A program made the position numbers and the translations under genes. A DNA stretch of 64,000 nucleotides from Burkholderiales bacterium (GTDB lineage Bacteria > Pseudomonadota > Gammaproteobacteria > Burkholderiales > Casimicrobiaceae), in contig JAEUPL010000001.1 in assembly GCA_016790165.1 (NCBI GenBank), positions 294,077 through 358,076 on the forward strand, given 5' to 3'. Below the pieces are notes generated by a model. It searched no databases, was not told where the DNA came from, and worked only from the letters and a program-made list of their open reading frames with translations. Numbering within the stretch: position 1 is the first letter of the stretch; the number at the start of each line of letters is the position of its first letter. This document shows, in pieces, positions 37,268 to 45,973 of the stretch.

Positions 37268-37546
37268 TTACGCTGCTTTCTTTTCGCCCAGGCCCTTGAC
37301 GGCGCGAACCAATCGGCTCTTGACGCGCGAGGCGGTGTTCTTGTGCACGATCTTCTTGTCTGCGATACGATCAATCACAGATTGCGATTCCTGCATTTGC
37401 TTCATGGCGCCGGCTTGATCACCAGCGGCCACGGCTTTCTGGACTTTCTTCACCGCGGTACGCAGTTGCGTACGCAGCGCTGCGTTGTGAGCACGCTGCT
37501 TGTCGTTCTGACGGGCGCGCTTCTTGGCTTGTGCGGAGTTGGCCAT
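37268..37546 (-). CDS. rpsT: 30S ribosomal protein S20
   Basis: A 92-residue basic protein with the S20 start [21 protein letters not shown] and helical body ([14 protein letters not shown]). It binds 16S rRNA at the bottom of the 30S body. It is a single gene with its own terminator, divergent from murJ, as usual in betaproteobacteria. Confidence 0.98.
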   Translation of the reverse strand: MANSAQAKKRARQNDKQRAHNAALRTQLRTAVKKVQKAVAAGDQAGAMKQMQESQSVIDRIADKKIVHKNTASRVKSRLVRAVKGLGEKKAA

Positions 37547-37640
37547 GGATGTTTTGTAGTTAGGTAACGGTCGGTGAACCCGCTATTCTACGGGGAATTG
37601 TTGCATCGCGCAAGCTATGTAGCGGCGCACTACGCTTAAC

Positions 37641-39272
37641 GTGAATTTGTTCAAGGCCATTGTTGGCGTTTCCGCCCTGACCACGCTCTCCCGCATCGCC
37701 GGGCTGGCGCGCGAAATCGTCACCGCGAAAGTGTTCGGTGCGGGTGCTGCGAACGACGCGTTCGAGATCGCCTTTCAGCTGCCGAACATGATGCGGCGAT
37801 TGTTTGCTGAAGGCGCTTTCGCGCAGGCGTTTGTGCCACTCATTGCAGAGTACAAGGGGCTACGCGGCGAAGCGGCCACTCACCAACTGATCAATCGAGT
37901 GGCCACGCTGCAGCTCGTGGCGCTGCTCATCGTCACGCTGCTCGGCATCGCCGCTGCGCCGTGGTTGATCCCGCTTTTCGCCTCGGGCTTTGACAAGACA
38001 GCCGGGAAAACCGAGCTCGCCGCGCAACTCCTGCGCATCATGTTCCCTTACTTGATGTTCATCTCGTTGACCGCGCTGGCGGGCGGCGTGATGAATATCT
38101 GGAAGCAATTTGGCATCCCTGCGTTCACGCCAGTGCTGCTCAACGCCGCGATGATCGCCGCGTCGCTCTGGGGCGCGCCGCACTTCGCGCAGCCGATTCA
38201 TGCGCTGGCGTGGGGCGTCGTGCTCGGCGGTGTGCTGCAACTGGCGTTGCAGCTCTGGCCGCTCTACAAACTGGGCATGTTTCCGCGGCTGGACTTTCAC
38301 TTCCGCGACGAAGGCGTGCTCCGCATGCTCAAGACCATGGCGCCCGCCATCCTTGGCGTGTCGGTGGCGCAGGTCAGTTTGCTCATCAACACCAACTACT
38401 CGTCATGGTTTGGCGATGGCGCGGTGAGCTGGCTGAAGAAAGCCGACCGCCTGATGGAGCTGCCCACGGCCCTTCTGGGCGTGGCCATTGGTACGGTGAT
38501 CCTGCCCGCGCTGGGGGCGCTGCGCAACGAGAAAAACGTCAAGGGCTACGGTGAGTTGCTGGACTACGGCATGCGATTCGCCCTGCTGGCAACCTTACCG
38601 GCGATGGCGGTGATGGTGGTGCTGTCGGTCCCGATGATTGCGACGCTGTTCCAGCGTGGCGCGTTCAGCGCCGTCGACGCGCTGAGAACAGGCCCAGCCG
38701 TCGCCGCGTATGCGGTGGGGATTGTGGCGCTGGTGTGGATCAAGATTCTCGCGCCGGCGTTCTACGCCCAGCAGGATACGGCGACGCCGGTGAAGATTGC
38801 CGTTCGTGTGTTGCTGATCACGCAGCTGTTCAATCTGTTCTTTGTTTGGGTGGTGTTTGACCGCTACGCGTACGAGTACCGACACGCCGCGTTGGCACTG
38901 TCGACGAGTCTGGGCGCCGTACTCAACGCCTGGTGGCTGTATCGTGGCTTGCGCGCCCGGTCGCTCTATGCGCCGCAGCCGCGCTGGGGGCGTTATGCCC
39001 TGCATTTGACGGTGGCGACAGCATTTGCCACCGCGGTGATCCTGATTGCGTGCCCGGCCGCGAGCTGGTGGGTGCTGCAACCGGTACACGGCCCCGAAGT
39101 GCCCTGGGCCGCGGGCCTCCCCGTCGTCGAGCGCGTGGCCGGCGCGATCTCGTCGCACTGGTTCGAATTCCGCCGTATCAGCACGCTGGCGGCGCTGTTC
39201 GCGCTCGGTGGTTTCGCCTATCTTGGCGCGCTGCACTGCTTTGGCTACCGGCTGCGTGACGTGAAGCGCTGA
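37641..39272 (+). CDS. murJ: Lipid II flippase MurJ
   Basis: A 543-residue, 14-TM MOP-superfamily flippase that moves lipid II across the inner membrane. The start MNLFKAIVGVSALTTLSRIAG and the TM1-2 motif FGAGAANDAFEIAFQLPNMMRRLFAEGAF are typical, and the charged cavity residues (Arg18, Arg24 region) are present. The start is GTG at 37641 with no strong ribosome site. Length is slightly above the E. coli protein (511). The stop is followed after 6 bp by a 120-bp repeat. Confidence 0.96.
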   Translation: MNLFKAIVGVSALTTLSRIAGLAREIVTAKVFGAGAANDAFEIAFQLPNMMRRLFAEGAFAQAFVPLIAEYKGLRGEAATHQLINRVATLQLVALLIVTLLGIAAAPWLIPLFASGFDKTAGKTELAAQLLRIMFPYLMFISLTALAGGVMNIWKQFGIPAFTPVLLNAAMIAASLWGAPHFAQPIHALAWGVVLGGVLQLALQLWPLYKLGMFPRLDFHFRDEGVLRMLKTMAPAILGVSVAQVSLLINTNYSSWFGDGAVSWLKKADRLMELPTALLGVAIGTVILPALGALRNEKNVKGYGELLDYGMRFALLATLPAMAVMVVLSVPMIATLFQRGAFSAVDALRTGPAVAAYAVGIVALVWIKILAPAFYAQQDTATPVKIAVRVLLITQLFNLFFVWVVFDRYAYEYRHAALALSTSLGAVLNAWWLYRGLRARSLYAPQPRWGRYALHLTVATAFATAVILIACPAASWWVLQPVHGPEVPWAAGLPVVERVAGAISSHWFEFRRISTLAALFALGGFAYLGALHCFGYRLRDVKR

Positions 39273-39278
39273 ATCGCT

Positions 39279-39398
39279 ACAGCTTTTTGTAGCCAGCGAC
39301 AGCTGGTTGGCCCGTTTAGCCTCGTTTCTAGTCGAGTCGAGTTACAGGAAAAACAGGCTGAAATGACCGCATGCCGGTCGCTGGACTCGAAAAGCTGT
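39279..39398 (+). repeat. 120-bp intergenic repeat with terminal inverted repeats, copy A
   Basis: It begins ACAGCTTTTT and ends GAAAAGCTGT, inverted repeats of 9 of 10 bases. It contains an inner hairpin GACCG CATGC CGGTC (39365-39379). Copy B at 43177-43296 has exactly the same length and about 75 of 120 identical positions in an ungapped alignment; the last 10 bases are identical and the hairpin arms are kept while the loop differs. It starts 6 bp after the murJ stop and ends 10 bp before the fur stop, so it lies between convergent genes. Confidence 0.75.
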
Positions 39399-39408
39399 AT
39401 GGCTTGCG

Positions 39409-39852
39409 TTAGCGCAGCTTGCGCGCCGGCCGCCTCGGGGCGTCACTGGTGGGTGCCAGCGCGCGAATGTGCAGCACATGATCCACCAGCTCGAAGCCGT
39501 GGTCGCTCACGATTTTCGCGATGCGTTTCTCGATCTCCGCATCGTGGAACTCCACTACTTTGCCGGTGTTCACGCAGACGATGTGGTCGTGCTTGTCGCC
39601 CTCGTTCAGTTCAAAGATCGACTTGCCGCCTTCAAAATGGTGGCGCTTGAGCAGGCCGGCCTGCTCAAACTGCGTCAACACACGATAAATCGTGGCCAGC
39701 CCCACATCGAGGCCGTCGTCCATCAACAGGCGGTAAACGTCCTCAGCGGTCATGTGGCGCACCTTCGAGTTCTGGAACAAATCCAGCACCTTCATGCGGG
39801 GCAAGGTGGCTTTGAGTCCGGCGTCCTTGAGATCCTGTGCGCGAGCGGGCAT
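39409..39852 (-). CDS. fur: Ferric uptake regulator Fur
   Basis: A 147-residue metal-dependent repressor. The winged HTH contains KATLPRMKVLDLFQ, AEDVYRLLMDDG and GLATIYRVLTQFEQAGLL. The metal-binding hinge has HHFEGG and KHDHIVCVNTGKVVEF. The second Cys of the usual CxxC zinc site is Thr here (CVNTG), as in Pseudomonas-type Fur. The start at 39852 is chosen because the longer reading adds an unrelated N-terminus. It is divergent from bamE, the usual fur/bamE/dapB order. Confidence 0.96.
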   Translation of the reverse strand: MPARAQDLKDAGLKATLPRMKVLDLFQNSKVRHMTAEDVYRLLMDDGLDVGLATIYRVLTQFEQAGLLKRHHFEGGKSIFELNEGDKHDHIVCVNTGKVVEFHDAEIEKRIAKIVSDHGFELVDHVLHIRALAPTSDAPRRPARKLR

Positions 39853-40014
39853 GGCGACAATCCTGAATGGGCAATGCGGAGCAGCGTAAAAGCAGCGCGT
39901 CAGCCTGGCGAGGCGCAACGCGACGCCTGCCCCCAAGACCGCATGTTCGCGGGCTGAAGGGCTGCTTTCGGGCGGCTATCATAGCGGCTTGACTGATCGT
40001 AAAACTGCTTTCCT

Positions 40015-40446
40015 ATGCGCGCCCAGCCCACGCTGCTTACCCTGTTTGCCCTGCTCGTCACCATCGCGTTGACCGGTTGTGGCCTGGTCTACAAGATGGA
40101 GATCAATCAGGGCAACTATGTCACGCAAGCCATGGCGGAGCGGTTGAAGGAGGGCCAGACGCGGCAGCAGGTCAAGCTGATTCTCGGCACACCGGCCACC
40201 GAAAGCATCTTTCACAAGGATCGCTGGGACTACGCCTATTCGCTGGAGCGGCGTGGCAAGCCGGTCACCCGCCACACGTTGACGGTTGAGTTTGCCGACG
40301 ACAAGCTCAAGCGCTGGACGGTCGCTGATCTGCCGACCTCGCCCGTCGTCGACCGCGATCCGGCGTACGCCAATCTCGAGCGCGACAGGAAGCCCGACGA
40401 TGGCCCGGGCTGGTGGTCGCGTCTGACCGACTGGTGGCGCAAGTAG
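40015..40446 (+). CDS. bamE: Outer membrane assembly lipoprotein BamE
   Basis: A 143-residue lipoprotein of the BAM complex. The signal ends in the lipobox LTGC (Cys22). The SmpA/OmlA domain shows INQGNYVTQAMAERLKEGQTRQQVKLILGTP, split by the first strand, then the family-typical FHKDRWDYAYSLER. The C-terminal 30 residues are charged and Trp-rich. It is 17 bp upstream of dapB. Confidence 0.95.
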   Translation: MRAQPTLLTLFALLVTIALTGCGLVYKMEINQGNYVTQAMAERLKEGQTRQQVKLILGTPATESIFHKDRWDYAYSLERRGKPVTRHTLTVEFADDKLKRWTVADLPTSPVVDRDPAYANLERDRKPDDGPGWWSRLTDWWRK

Positions 40447-40463
40447 CGGTCACCCCCCCGACC

Positions 40464-41291
40464 ATGACCGCCCGCCTGATCGTCGCCGGTGCGTCCGGCA
40501 AGATGGGACGCATGCTGCTTGAAGCCTGCTCGAACGACGCCGAAACGGCGCTGGTCGGGGCACTCGATGCGGCGAAAAGTCCGGCCATTGGAGTGTCCGC
40601 CCGTGCCTTTGGCTGGACGCGGCCGGCCGCTGCGTCAAGCGATGAGGTGACCGTCACCGCCGAGCTCGGCACGCTGCCACGCGGCGCCGTGCTGATCGAT
40701 TTCACGCGCCCGGAAGCGACACTGGCTTACCTGGACGCTTGCGTTGCCAACGGCGTGGCGATGGTGATCGGCACCACCGGATTCGATGAGTCGGCCAAAG
40801 CGAAAATTGCCGCCGCCGCCACGACGATCCCGATTGTGTTCTCACCGAACTTTTCGGTGGGTGTGAATACCGTGTTCCGGTTGCTCGAGCTCGCGGCGAA
40901 GTCGCTACAACCGGGCTACGACGTGGAAATTCTGGAAATGCACCACCGCATGAAGGTCGACGCGCCCTCCGGCACGGCCATCAAGCTGGGCGAAGTCGTC
41001 GCCGAGGCACAAGGCACGCGCCTGGCTGACCGCGCGGTCTACACCCGCCAGGGGCACACCGGCGCGCGCACCGCCGGCGAGATCGGTTTCGCGACGCTGC
41101 GAGGCGGTGACGTGGTGGGCGACCACACGGTCGTCTTCGCCGGCATCGGTGAACGCATCGAAATCAGTCACAAGTCGTCCAGCCGTTCGAGTTACGCGGC
41201 GGGCGCGCTGCGCGCAGCCAAATTCCTGCACGGCAAGTCCGCAGGCCTGTTCGATATGTTCGACGTGCTGGGGTTGCGCGACGCGGCCTAA
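40464..41291 (+). CDS. dapB: 4-hydroxy-tetrahydrodipicolinate reductase
   Basis: A 275-residue enzyme of lysine and diaminopimelate synthesis that reduces hydroxy-tetrahydrodipicolinate with NAD(P)H. The Rossmann loop is VAGASGKMGRML. The DapB signature EILEMHHRMKVDAPSGTA holds the catalytic His pair and Lys. The ATG at 40464 is chosen over the longer reading, which runs into bamE. Confidence 0.97.
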   Translation: MTARLIVAGASGKMGRMLLEACSNDAETALVGALDAAKSPAIGVSARAFGWTRPAAASSDEVTVTAELGTLPRGAVLIDFTRPEATLAYLDACVANGVAMVIGTTGFDESAKAKIAAAATTIPIVFSPNFSVGVNTVFRLLELAAKSLQPGYDVEILEMHHRMKVDAPSGTAIKLGEVVAEAQGTRLADRAVYTRQGHTGARTAGEIGFATLRGGDVVGDHTVVFAGIGERIEISHKSSSRSSYAAGALRAAKFLHGKSAGLFDMFDVLGLRDAA

Positions 41292-41310
41292 TCGCTGCCG
41301 AGGCGGCCGC

Positions 41311-42672
41311 TCACTCGGCGGCCCGCGCCTGTGCGGGTGCAAACATCGCTTCCATCTCCTTGCGCACTTTGTACGCAGGCGCTGCGGTGTCGAGTGCTAC
41401 ATCGGCCCAGCAGAGCGACTGACCTTTTTTCACCGGTCGTAAGAGCTTGATGCCATGCGCCAGTCCGAGCGGTAGACCGCCCGTCGCGGCGGACTTTTCC
41501 GCGGGAAACAGTTTGCCCCACACGCAGTAACCGCCTTCGCCATCGAGTGTTTCGCCGACGGCCAGATCGCGCTTCGCGGTAGCCACCACGTCCGCGTTCC
41601 ACGCGTGCGCCACGCCGGTGGGCTCGCCGCGCAATGCCACGCTCGCGACACTCATTCCCACCTCGAGTCCGATCAGGTGCCAGCGCTTGTAGAGCGTGAA
41701 ATAGCGGCCAGTCGGGTCGGTGTGCGCGTTGTATTCCTCGAAGCAATGCTTGATGTACTCGGTTTCTGCTTCCACGGTGACCCAGACGCCCATGCGGATG
41801 TCGTAGGGAATCTTGCGGCCGTCCGCCTCAAGGGAAGAGATCACTTCCACCATGCCCTTCTTCTCAAGCACGCCGCCCTCGCTGCGTGGACGCGTGACGT
41901 ACGGGATGTCTTCCACGCTCGCCGGCGGGTAAAGCAGACCGTTGCTGGGGACCGCGAGGCCGGTGGCGTTGCTCACGGCCGTCGACTCGATGCTCGGTTT
42001 GCTGCCGTCGAGGAACGAATTGAACATCTTCGGGTTAAGTCCACCCCGCGTCGCCTGCTCGGGGGTCAGTCCGTAGTAGCCCCACACGGTTTCCGGCGTG
42101 CTTTCGCAGAAATGCGGCAGCCACTTGTGCCCGCGCCCGGCGGCGACGACCGGAAATCCGCAGGTCCGCGCCCAGTCCACCAGATCACAAATCATCGCTG
42201 GCTGGTCGCCAAACGCGAGCGAATAGATCACGCCGGCTTCGGCTGCCTTGCGCGCAAGCAGCGGTCCGCAAAAGGCATCGGCTTCGACGGTCACGTTGAC
42301 GACGTGTTTGCCATTTGCAAACGCGGCGAGGCAGTGCTCTACGGCGGCGTAGGGGTGGCCAGTGCATTCCACCACCACGTCGACGCGCGGATCGGTCGCC
42401 ACCGAGCGCCAGTCGTCGGTCAACCACGTACGCCGGCTGCTGATCGCGGCGTCGAAGGTGGGCGCATCGGCCATACCGGCGGGCCAGCCAACGCGCGCGA
42501 GATTGACGAGCGCCGCCTGTGGATTCAGGTCGGCAATCGCCACCAGATGGACGCCGGCGGTGCGCGGCACTTGCGACAGATACATGCTGCCGAACTTGCC
42601 AGCGCCGATCAGTGCGACGCGAATGGGTTGCCCCGCGGCTTCGCGGGCAAGGAGTTTCTTGTGCAGGATCAT
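41311..42672 (-). CDS. NAD(P)-dependent oxidoreductase with C-terminal SAF domain
   Basis: A 453-residue protein. The N-terminal Rossmann fold (IRVALIGAGKFGSMYLSQV) and VVVECTGHPYAAVEH resemble Gfo/Idh/MocA and homoserine-dehydrogenase-like enzymes. The C-terminal about 90 residues are SAF-like (AKRDLAVGETLDGEGGYCVWG, LLRPVKKGQSLCWADV). This architecture occurs in enzymes of sugar-acid or branched-sugar catabolism, but the substrate here is not evident. I use the ATG at 42672; the frame stays open upstream without conserved sequence. It converges on dapB with a 19-bp gap. Confidence 0.85.
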   Translation of the reverse strand: MILHKKLLAREAAGQPIRVALIGAGKFGSMYLSQVPRTAGVHLVAIADLNPQAALVNLARVGWPAGMADAPTFDAAISSRRTWLTDDWRSVATDPRVDVVVECTGHPYAAVEHCLAAFANGKHVVNVTVEADAFCGPLLARKAAEAGVIYSLAFGDQPAMICDLVDWARTCGFPVVAAGRGHKWLPHFCESTPETVWGYYGLTPEQATRGGLNPKMFNSFLDGSKPSIESTAVSNATGLAVPSNGLLYPPASVEDIPYVTRPRSEGGVLEKKGMVEVISSLEADGRKIPYDIRMGVWVTVEAETEYIKHCFEEYNAHTDPTGRYFTLYKRWHLIGLEVGMSVASVALRGEPTGVAHAWNADVVATAKRDLAVGETLDGEGGYCVWGKLFPAEKSAATGGLPLGLAHGIKLLRPVKKGQSLCWADVALDTAAPAYKVRKEMEAMFAPAQARAAE

Positions 42673-42858
42673 GCGGATGCTTTCGCTGGCGTTGCCAAGG
42701 TAGGGTTGTACCCGGCATTGAGCCGACGGCCAAACCATTGATTCAATCTGTCGGGATGGCGCTGACATTTCGCCCTCGCAGGTGCAGATACGTGAGCGCT
42801 GGCGCAACTCTTGCTGCATCGGCCGAACTCCGGGCGTTCGCCCACCCGAAAGCGCGTC

Positions 42859-43173
42859 ATGATCACTGAACTTTTTGCGACCGGCCTCCGCGCTCGCCTG
42901 CACGGCGACAACGAACGGCGCGCGGGCTACACGTCGGCTCCGGCGGGCACAACCGGCCGCACCGCGGCGAGCGGTGACGCAAATCGGCAGTTCACTGCTG
43001 CGGCCTGCCCAAAATGCGGCGACGCGTTTAACTGCGGCGCCAGCGCCGCCTCGTGCTGGTGTCAAAGCCTGCCGCCGCTCAATCTCGACAAACGCCCCGC
43101 CGACTGGCCCGACGACGCCTGCCTGTGCGGGCGATGTCTCGGCGCGGCGGTGGCAGAACAGATTGCGCGTTGA
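42859..43173 (+). CDS. Cysteine-rich CWC-family protein
   Basis: A 104-residue protein whose C-terminal half has the Cys-rich CWC signature: CPKCGDAFNCGASAASCWCQ followed by LPPL and a CLCGRCL pair, giving eight Cys that could bind zinc. The N-terminal half is variable and the start is uncertain (ATG 42859 or 42811). Function unknown. The stop is followed after 3 bp by the 120-bp repeat copy B. Confidence 0.72.
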   Translation: MITELFATGLRARLHGDNERRAGYTSAPAGTTGRTAASGDANRQFTAAACPKCGDAFNCGASAASCWCQSLPPLNLDKRPADWPDDACLCGRCLGAAVAEQIAR

Positions 43174-43176
43174 TCT

Positions 43177-43296
43177 ACGGCTTTTCGGATCAAGCCACTG
43201 ATTGGACGCCGATACAGGCCGATTTTTGACCAAGTCGACAAGTCAGAAATTAAGGCTGCAACGACCGTGGAGCGGTCGATGTAATCGAAAAGCTGT
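43177..43296 (+). repeat. 120-bp intergenic repeat with terminal inverted repeats, copy B
   Basis: It begins ACGGCTTTTC and ends GAAAAGCTGT, with an inner hairpin GACCG TGGAG CGGTC. It has the same length and orientation as copy A (39279-39398). It lies 3 bp after the CWC-protein stop. The remaining 213 bp to carA contain a 13-bp GGCGGAATCCGCC palindrome and a GATACAAT -10-like box but no gene. Confidence 0.75.
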
Positions 43297-43509
43297 TTCT
43301 GGGCGGAATCCGCCGTCGGATACAATTCCCACGCTCTAGATACCACGTTGCGCGCGCTGCATCCGTCAGCGCAGGTGGGGGTCGATACGTCGAGGTGGCG
43401 CGAAACCGCACATCGCCGGATCACACTCGCCGCCGCAGACTAGGGCTCAAACCACCATCGATCGCCGCTTCCCACGTTGCCGCGGCGGTCTACGCACGAG
43501 AGCCGCATC

Positions 43510-44646
43510 ATGACTTCTCTTATTTCTCCCAGCGTGCCGGCGATCCTGGCGCTGGCCGACGGCACGGTGTTCCACGGGCGCTCGATTGGCGCTGCCGGAC
43601 AGAGCACAGCCGAGGTGGTATTCAACACCTCCCTCACCGGCTATCAGGAAATTCTCACCGATCCGTCCTACGCCGGGCAATTCGTGACGCTGACCTATCC
43701 GCACATCGGCAACGTGGGCGTGAACGGCGAGGACGTGGAGTCGCGCAAGGTGTTCGCCGCTGGCCTCATCATTCGCGACCTGCCCGCGGTGGTGTCCAAC
43801 TTCCGTGCCGAGCAGCCCCTTGACGCTTACCTGCGGGATGCGGGTGTGGTGGGCATCGCCGACATTGATACCCGAGCGCTCACCCGCCTGCTGCGCGACA
43901 AGGGCGCGCAGAACGGCTGCATCATGGCGGGCGATATCGACGAAGCCAAAGCCATCGCCGCCGCAAAGGCCGCGCCCAGCATGGCCGGGCAGGACCTCGC
44001 CAAAGTGGTGAGCTGCACGGCGCCCTACGACTGGACGCAATCCACCTGGGCGCTCGGCAGCGGTTACGCCACGCGGGGTGAAGCGAAGTTTCACGTCGTC
44101 GCCTACGACTACGGAGTCAAGCACAACATCCTGCGCATGCTGGCCGAGCGCGGCTGCAAGCTCACCGTGGTGCCCGCGCAAACTCCCGCGAAAGACGTGC
44201 TGGCGATGAAGCCCAGCGGCGTGTTCCTCTCCAACGGCCCCGGCGACCCGGAGCCGTGTGACTATGCCATCGCCGCCATCAAGGAAATCGTTGCCAGCGG
44301 CACACCCACGTTCGGCATCTGCCTCGGGCATCAGCTGCTCACGCTGGCCAGCGGCGGCAAGACCATGAAAATGAAGACGGGCCACCACGGCGCCAACCAT
44401 CCGGTCAAGGATCTCGGCGACGGCCGCGTACTGATCACCAGCCAGAACCACGGCTTTTCCGGCGATCCGGCGAGTCTGCCCGGGAACGTGCGCGTCACGC
44501 ATGTGAGCCTGTTCGACGGCACGCTGCAGGGCATCGCCCGCACCGACAAGCCAGCGTTCAGTTTTCAGGGCCACCCGGAAGCGAGTCCGGGCCCGCATGA
44601 TGTGGCGTACCTGTTCGACCGTTTCATCGGCCTGATGGCGAAGTAG
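43510..44646 (+). CDS. carA: Carbamoyl-phosphate synthase small subunit
   Basis: A 378-residue glutamine amidotransferase subunit that supplies ammonia to CarB. The N-terminal CarA domain includes [19 protein letters not shown]. The GATase has the nucleophile Cys in [10 protein letters not shown], and the His and Glu in [11 protein letters not shown]. The start at 43510 gives [18 protein letters not shown]. It is followed after 2 bp by an ORF6N-like gene rather than directly by carB. Confidence 0.97.
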   Translation: MTSLISPSVPAILALADGTVFHGRSIGAAGQSTAEVVFNTSLTGYQEILTDPSYAGQFVTLTYPHIGNVGVNGEDVESRKVFAAGLIIRDLPAVVSNFRAEQPLDAYLRDAGVVGIADIDTRALTRLLRDKGAQNGCIMAGDIDEAKAIAAAKAAPSMAGQDLAKVVSCTAPYDWTQSTWALGSGYATRGEAKFHVVAYDYGVKHNILRMLAERGCKLTVVPAQTPAKDVLAMKPSGVFLSNGPGDPEPCDYAIAAIKEIVASGTPTFGICLGHQLLTLASGGKTMKMKTGHHGANHPVKDLGDGRVLITSQNHGFSGDPASLPGNVRVTHVSLFDGTLQGIARTDKPAFSFQGHPEASPGPHDVAYLFDRFIGLMAK

Positions 44647-44648
44647 CC

Positions 44649-45206
44649 ATGGCGAGCCGAGGCAAACCGACGGCTGACGCGTTGCTTGCTGAGCGCGTTG
44701 CGCTGGTCAGTCGCGTCGAAGGCGGCATTTACCTTATTCGCGGACAACGGGTCATGTTGTCGACCGATCTCTCGGAAATTTACGGTGTCGAGGTACGCGC
44801 TCTAACGCAGGCGGTCGGTCGTAATCCGGATCGTTTCCCGGAGGACTTCGCTTTTGCCCTGACAAATCAAGAGTTTGCAATCTTGAAATCACAATCTGTG
44901 ATTTCAAGTTCGGGTTGGGGTGGCGCCCGCACGGCACCACTCGCATTCACCGAGCTGGGGGTCGCGATGCTGTCGAGCGTGTTGCGCAGCGAGCGCGCTG
45001 TCACCGCCAACGTCGAGATCATGCGCGCCTTTGTCCGCTTGCGTACGGCGCTGGCAGAGAACCGCGACCTGCAGCGCAAACTCGCGGCGCTTGAACGCAA
45101 GTATGACGATCAGTTCAAAGTGGTGTTCACAGCCATCCGCGAATTGATGTCGCCGAAGGATCCGCCAAAAAAACGGCAGATCGGTTTCATTCGGGACGAA
45201 CAATGA
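44649..45206 (+). CDS. ORF6N-domain protein
   Basis: A 185-residue protein. The ORF6N DNA-binding domain spans residues about 20-115 (YLIRGQRVMLSTDLSEIYGVEVRALTQAVGRN, RFPEDFAFALTNQEF, AFTELGVAMLSSVL). It is followed by a coiled coil (AENRDLQRKLAALERKYDDQF) and the family's basic tail with IGFIRDE. ORF6N/KilA-N-like proteins are common on phages and islands. It starts 2 bp after carA and overlaps the next gene by 4 bp, so it is built into the car transcription unit. Confidence 0.88.
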   Translation: MASRGKPTADALLAERVALVSRVEGGIYLIRGQRVMLSTDLSEIYGVEVRALTQAVGRNPDRFPEDFAFALTNQEFAILKSQSVISSSGWGGARTAPLAFTELGVAMLSSVLRSERAVTANVEIMRAFVRLRTALAENRDLQRKLAALERKYDDQFKVVFTAIRELMSPKDPPKKRQIGFIRDEQ

Positions 45207-45886
45207 GGACGCGGCGTCTGCTCTTGGTCCGCCACGGCGAAACCGACTGGAACGCCGAAGGCCGCATTCAGGGCATGCTCGATGTGCCGCTGAACGCGCT
45301 GGGTCTGGCGCAGGCGCGCGTGGCGGGTGACGAATTGGCGCGCACGGTCGATGTGGCAAGCGTCGTCTGCAGCGATCTCGTGCGCACGCGCGAGACCGCC
45401 AAACCGCTGATCGCGGCGACGGGTTTCGGGATTGCGTTCGACGCGCGGATTCGCGAGCGCCACTTCGGCGTGCTGCAAGGCCGCACCTATGCCGAGTGGC
45501 GCACCGAAGACGCGGCCGGAATGGCCCGCTACCACGCTGGCGACCCCGACTATGGCCCGGAAGGAGGCGAAACCGCGCGCGCATTTCTGGAGCGCTGCGT
45601 CAACGCCATCACCGACATGGTCACCGCCTGTGATGAAAAGACGCTGATTCTGGTCACGCACGGCGGCGTGGTGAGCTCGATGTACCGCCATTCGCAGGGG
45701 CTTGGTTTTCACAGCGAGCGCACCTGGAGCGTGCCGAACGCATCCATCAGCGAATGGCGCGTGGCATACCGCGACGACGCGCCGGTTTTCTACTGCGAGC
45801 GCATCGGCGACGAACGGCATTGGCTGCGCCAGGACGAACGACGAAAGACGAATGACGAAACTGTCGATGTCATTGGACAAGGGTAA
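45203..45886 (+). CDS. Histidine phosphatase family protein (GpmB-like)
   Basis: A 227-residue phosphoglycerate-mutase-like phosphatase. LLLVRHGETDWNAEGRIQG holds the phosphorylated His, ASVVCSDLVRTRETA the conserved Arg, and LILVTHGGVVSSMYRH the second His. The C-terminal 20 residues (DERRKTNDETVDVIG) are encoded by a heptamer repeat arm (45831-45859) and look like a repeat-derived tail. Substrate unknown. It lies in the carA-carB unit. Confidence 0.9.
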   Translation: MRTRRLLLVRHGETDWNAEGRIQGMLDVPLNALGLAQARVAGDELARTVDVASVVCSDLVRTRETAKPLIAATGFGIAFDARIRERHFGVLQGRTYAEWRTEDAAGMARYHAGDPDYGPEGGETARAFLERCVNAITDMVTACDEKTLILVTHGGVVSSMYRHSQGLGFHSERTWSVPNASISEWRVAYRDDAPVFYCERIGDERHWLRQDERRKTNDETVDVIGQG

Positions 45887-45958
45887 GTAACAGGGAAATT
45901 ACGACTGCCGATCGATGTAAGCCCCGCTTTGCGTCATTCGTCATTCGTCATTCGTCCT
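45831..45958. repeat. Inverted pair of GACGAAT heptamer arrays
   Basis: The left arm (45831-45859) and right arm (45930-45958) are inverted copies matching at 26 of 29 bases. Each is built from four tandem 7-mers close to GACGAAT. The left arm lies inside the phosphatase gene's 3' end and the right arm ends 15 bp before carB. They could form a large cruciform or an mRNA hairpin between the two genes. No transposase is near. Confidence 0.7.
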
Positions 45959-45973
45959 TGAACGAAGTCACAC

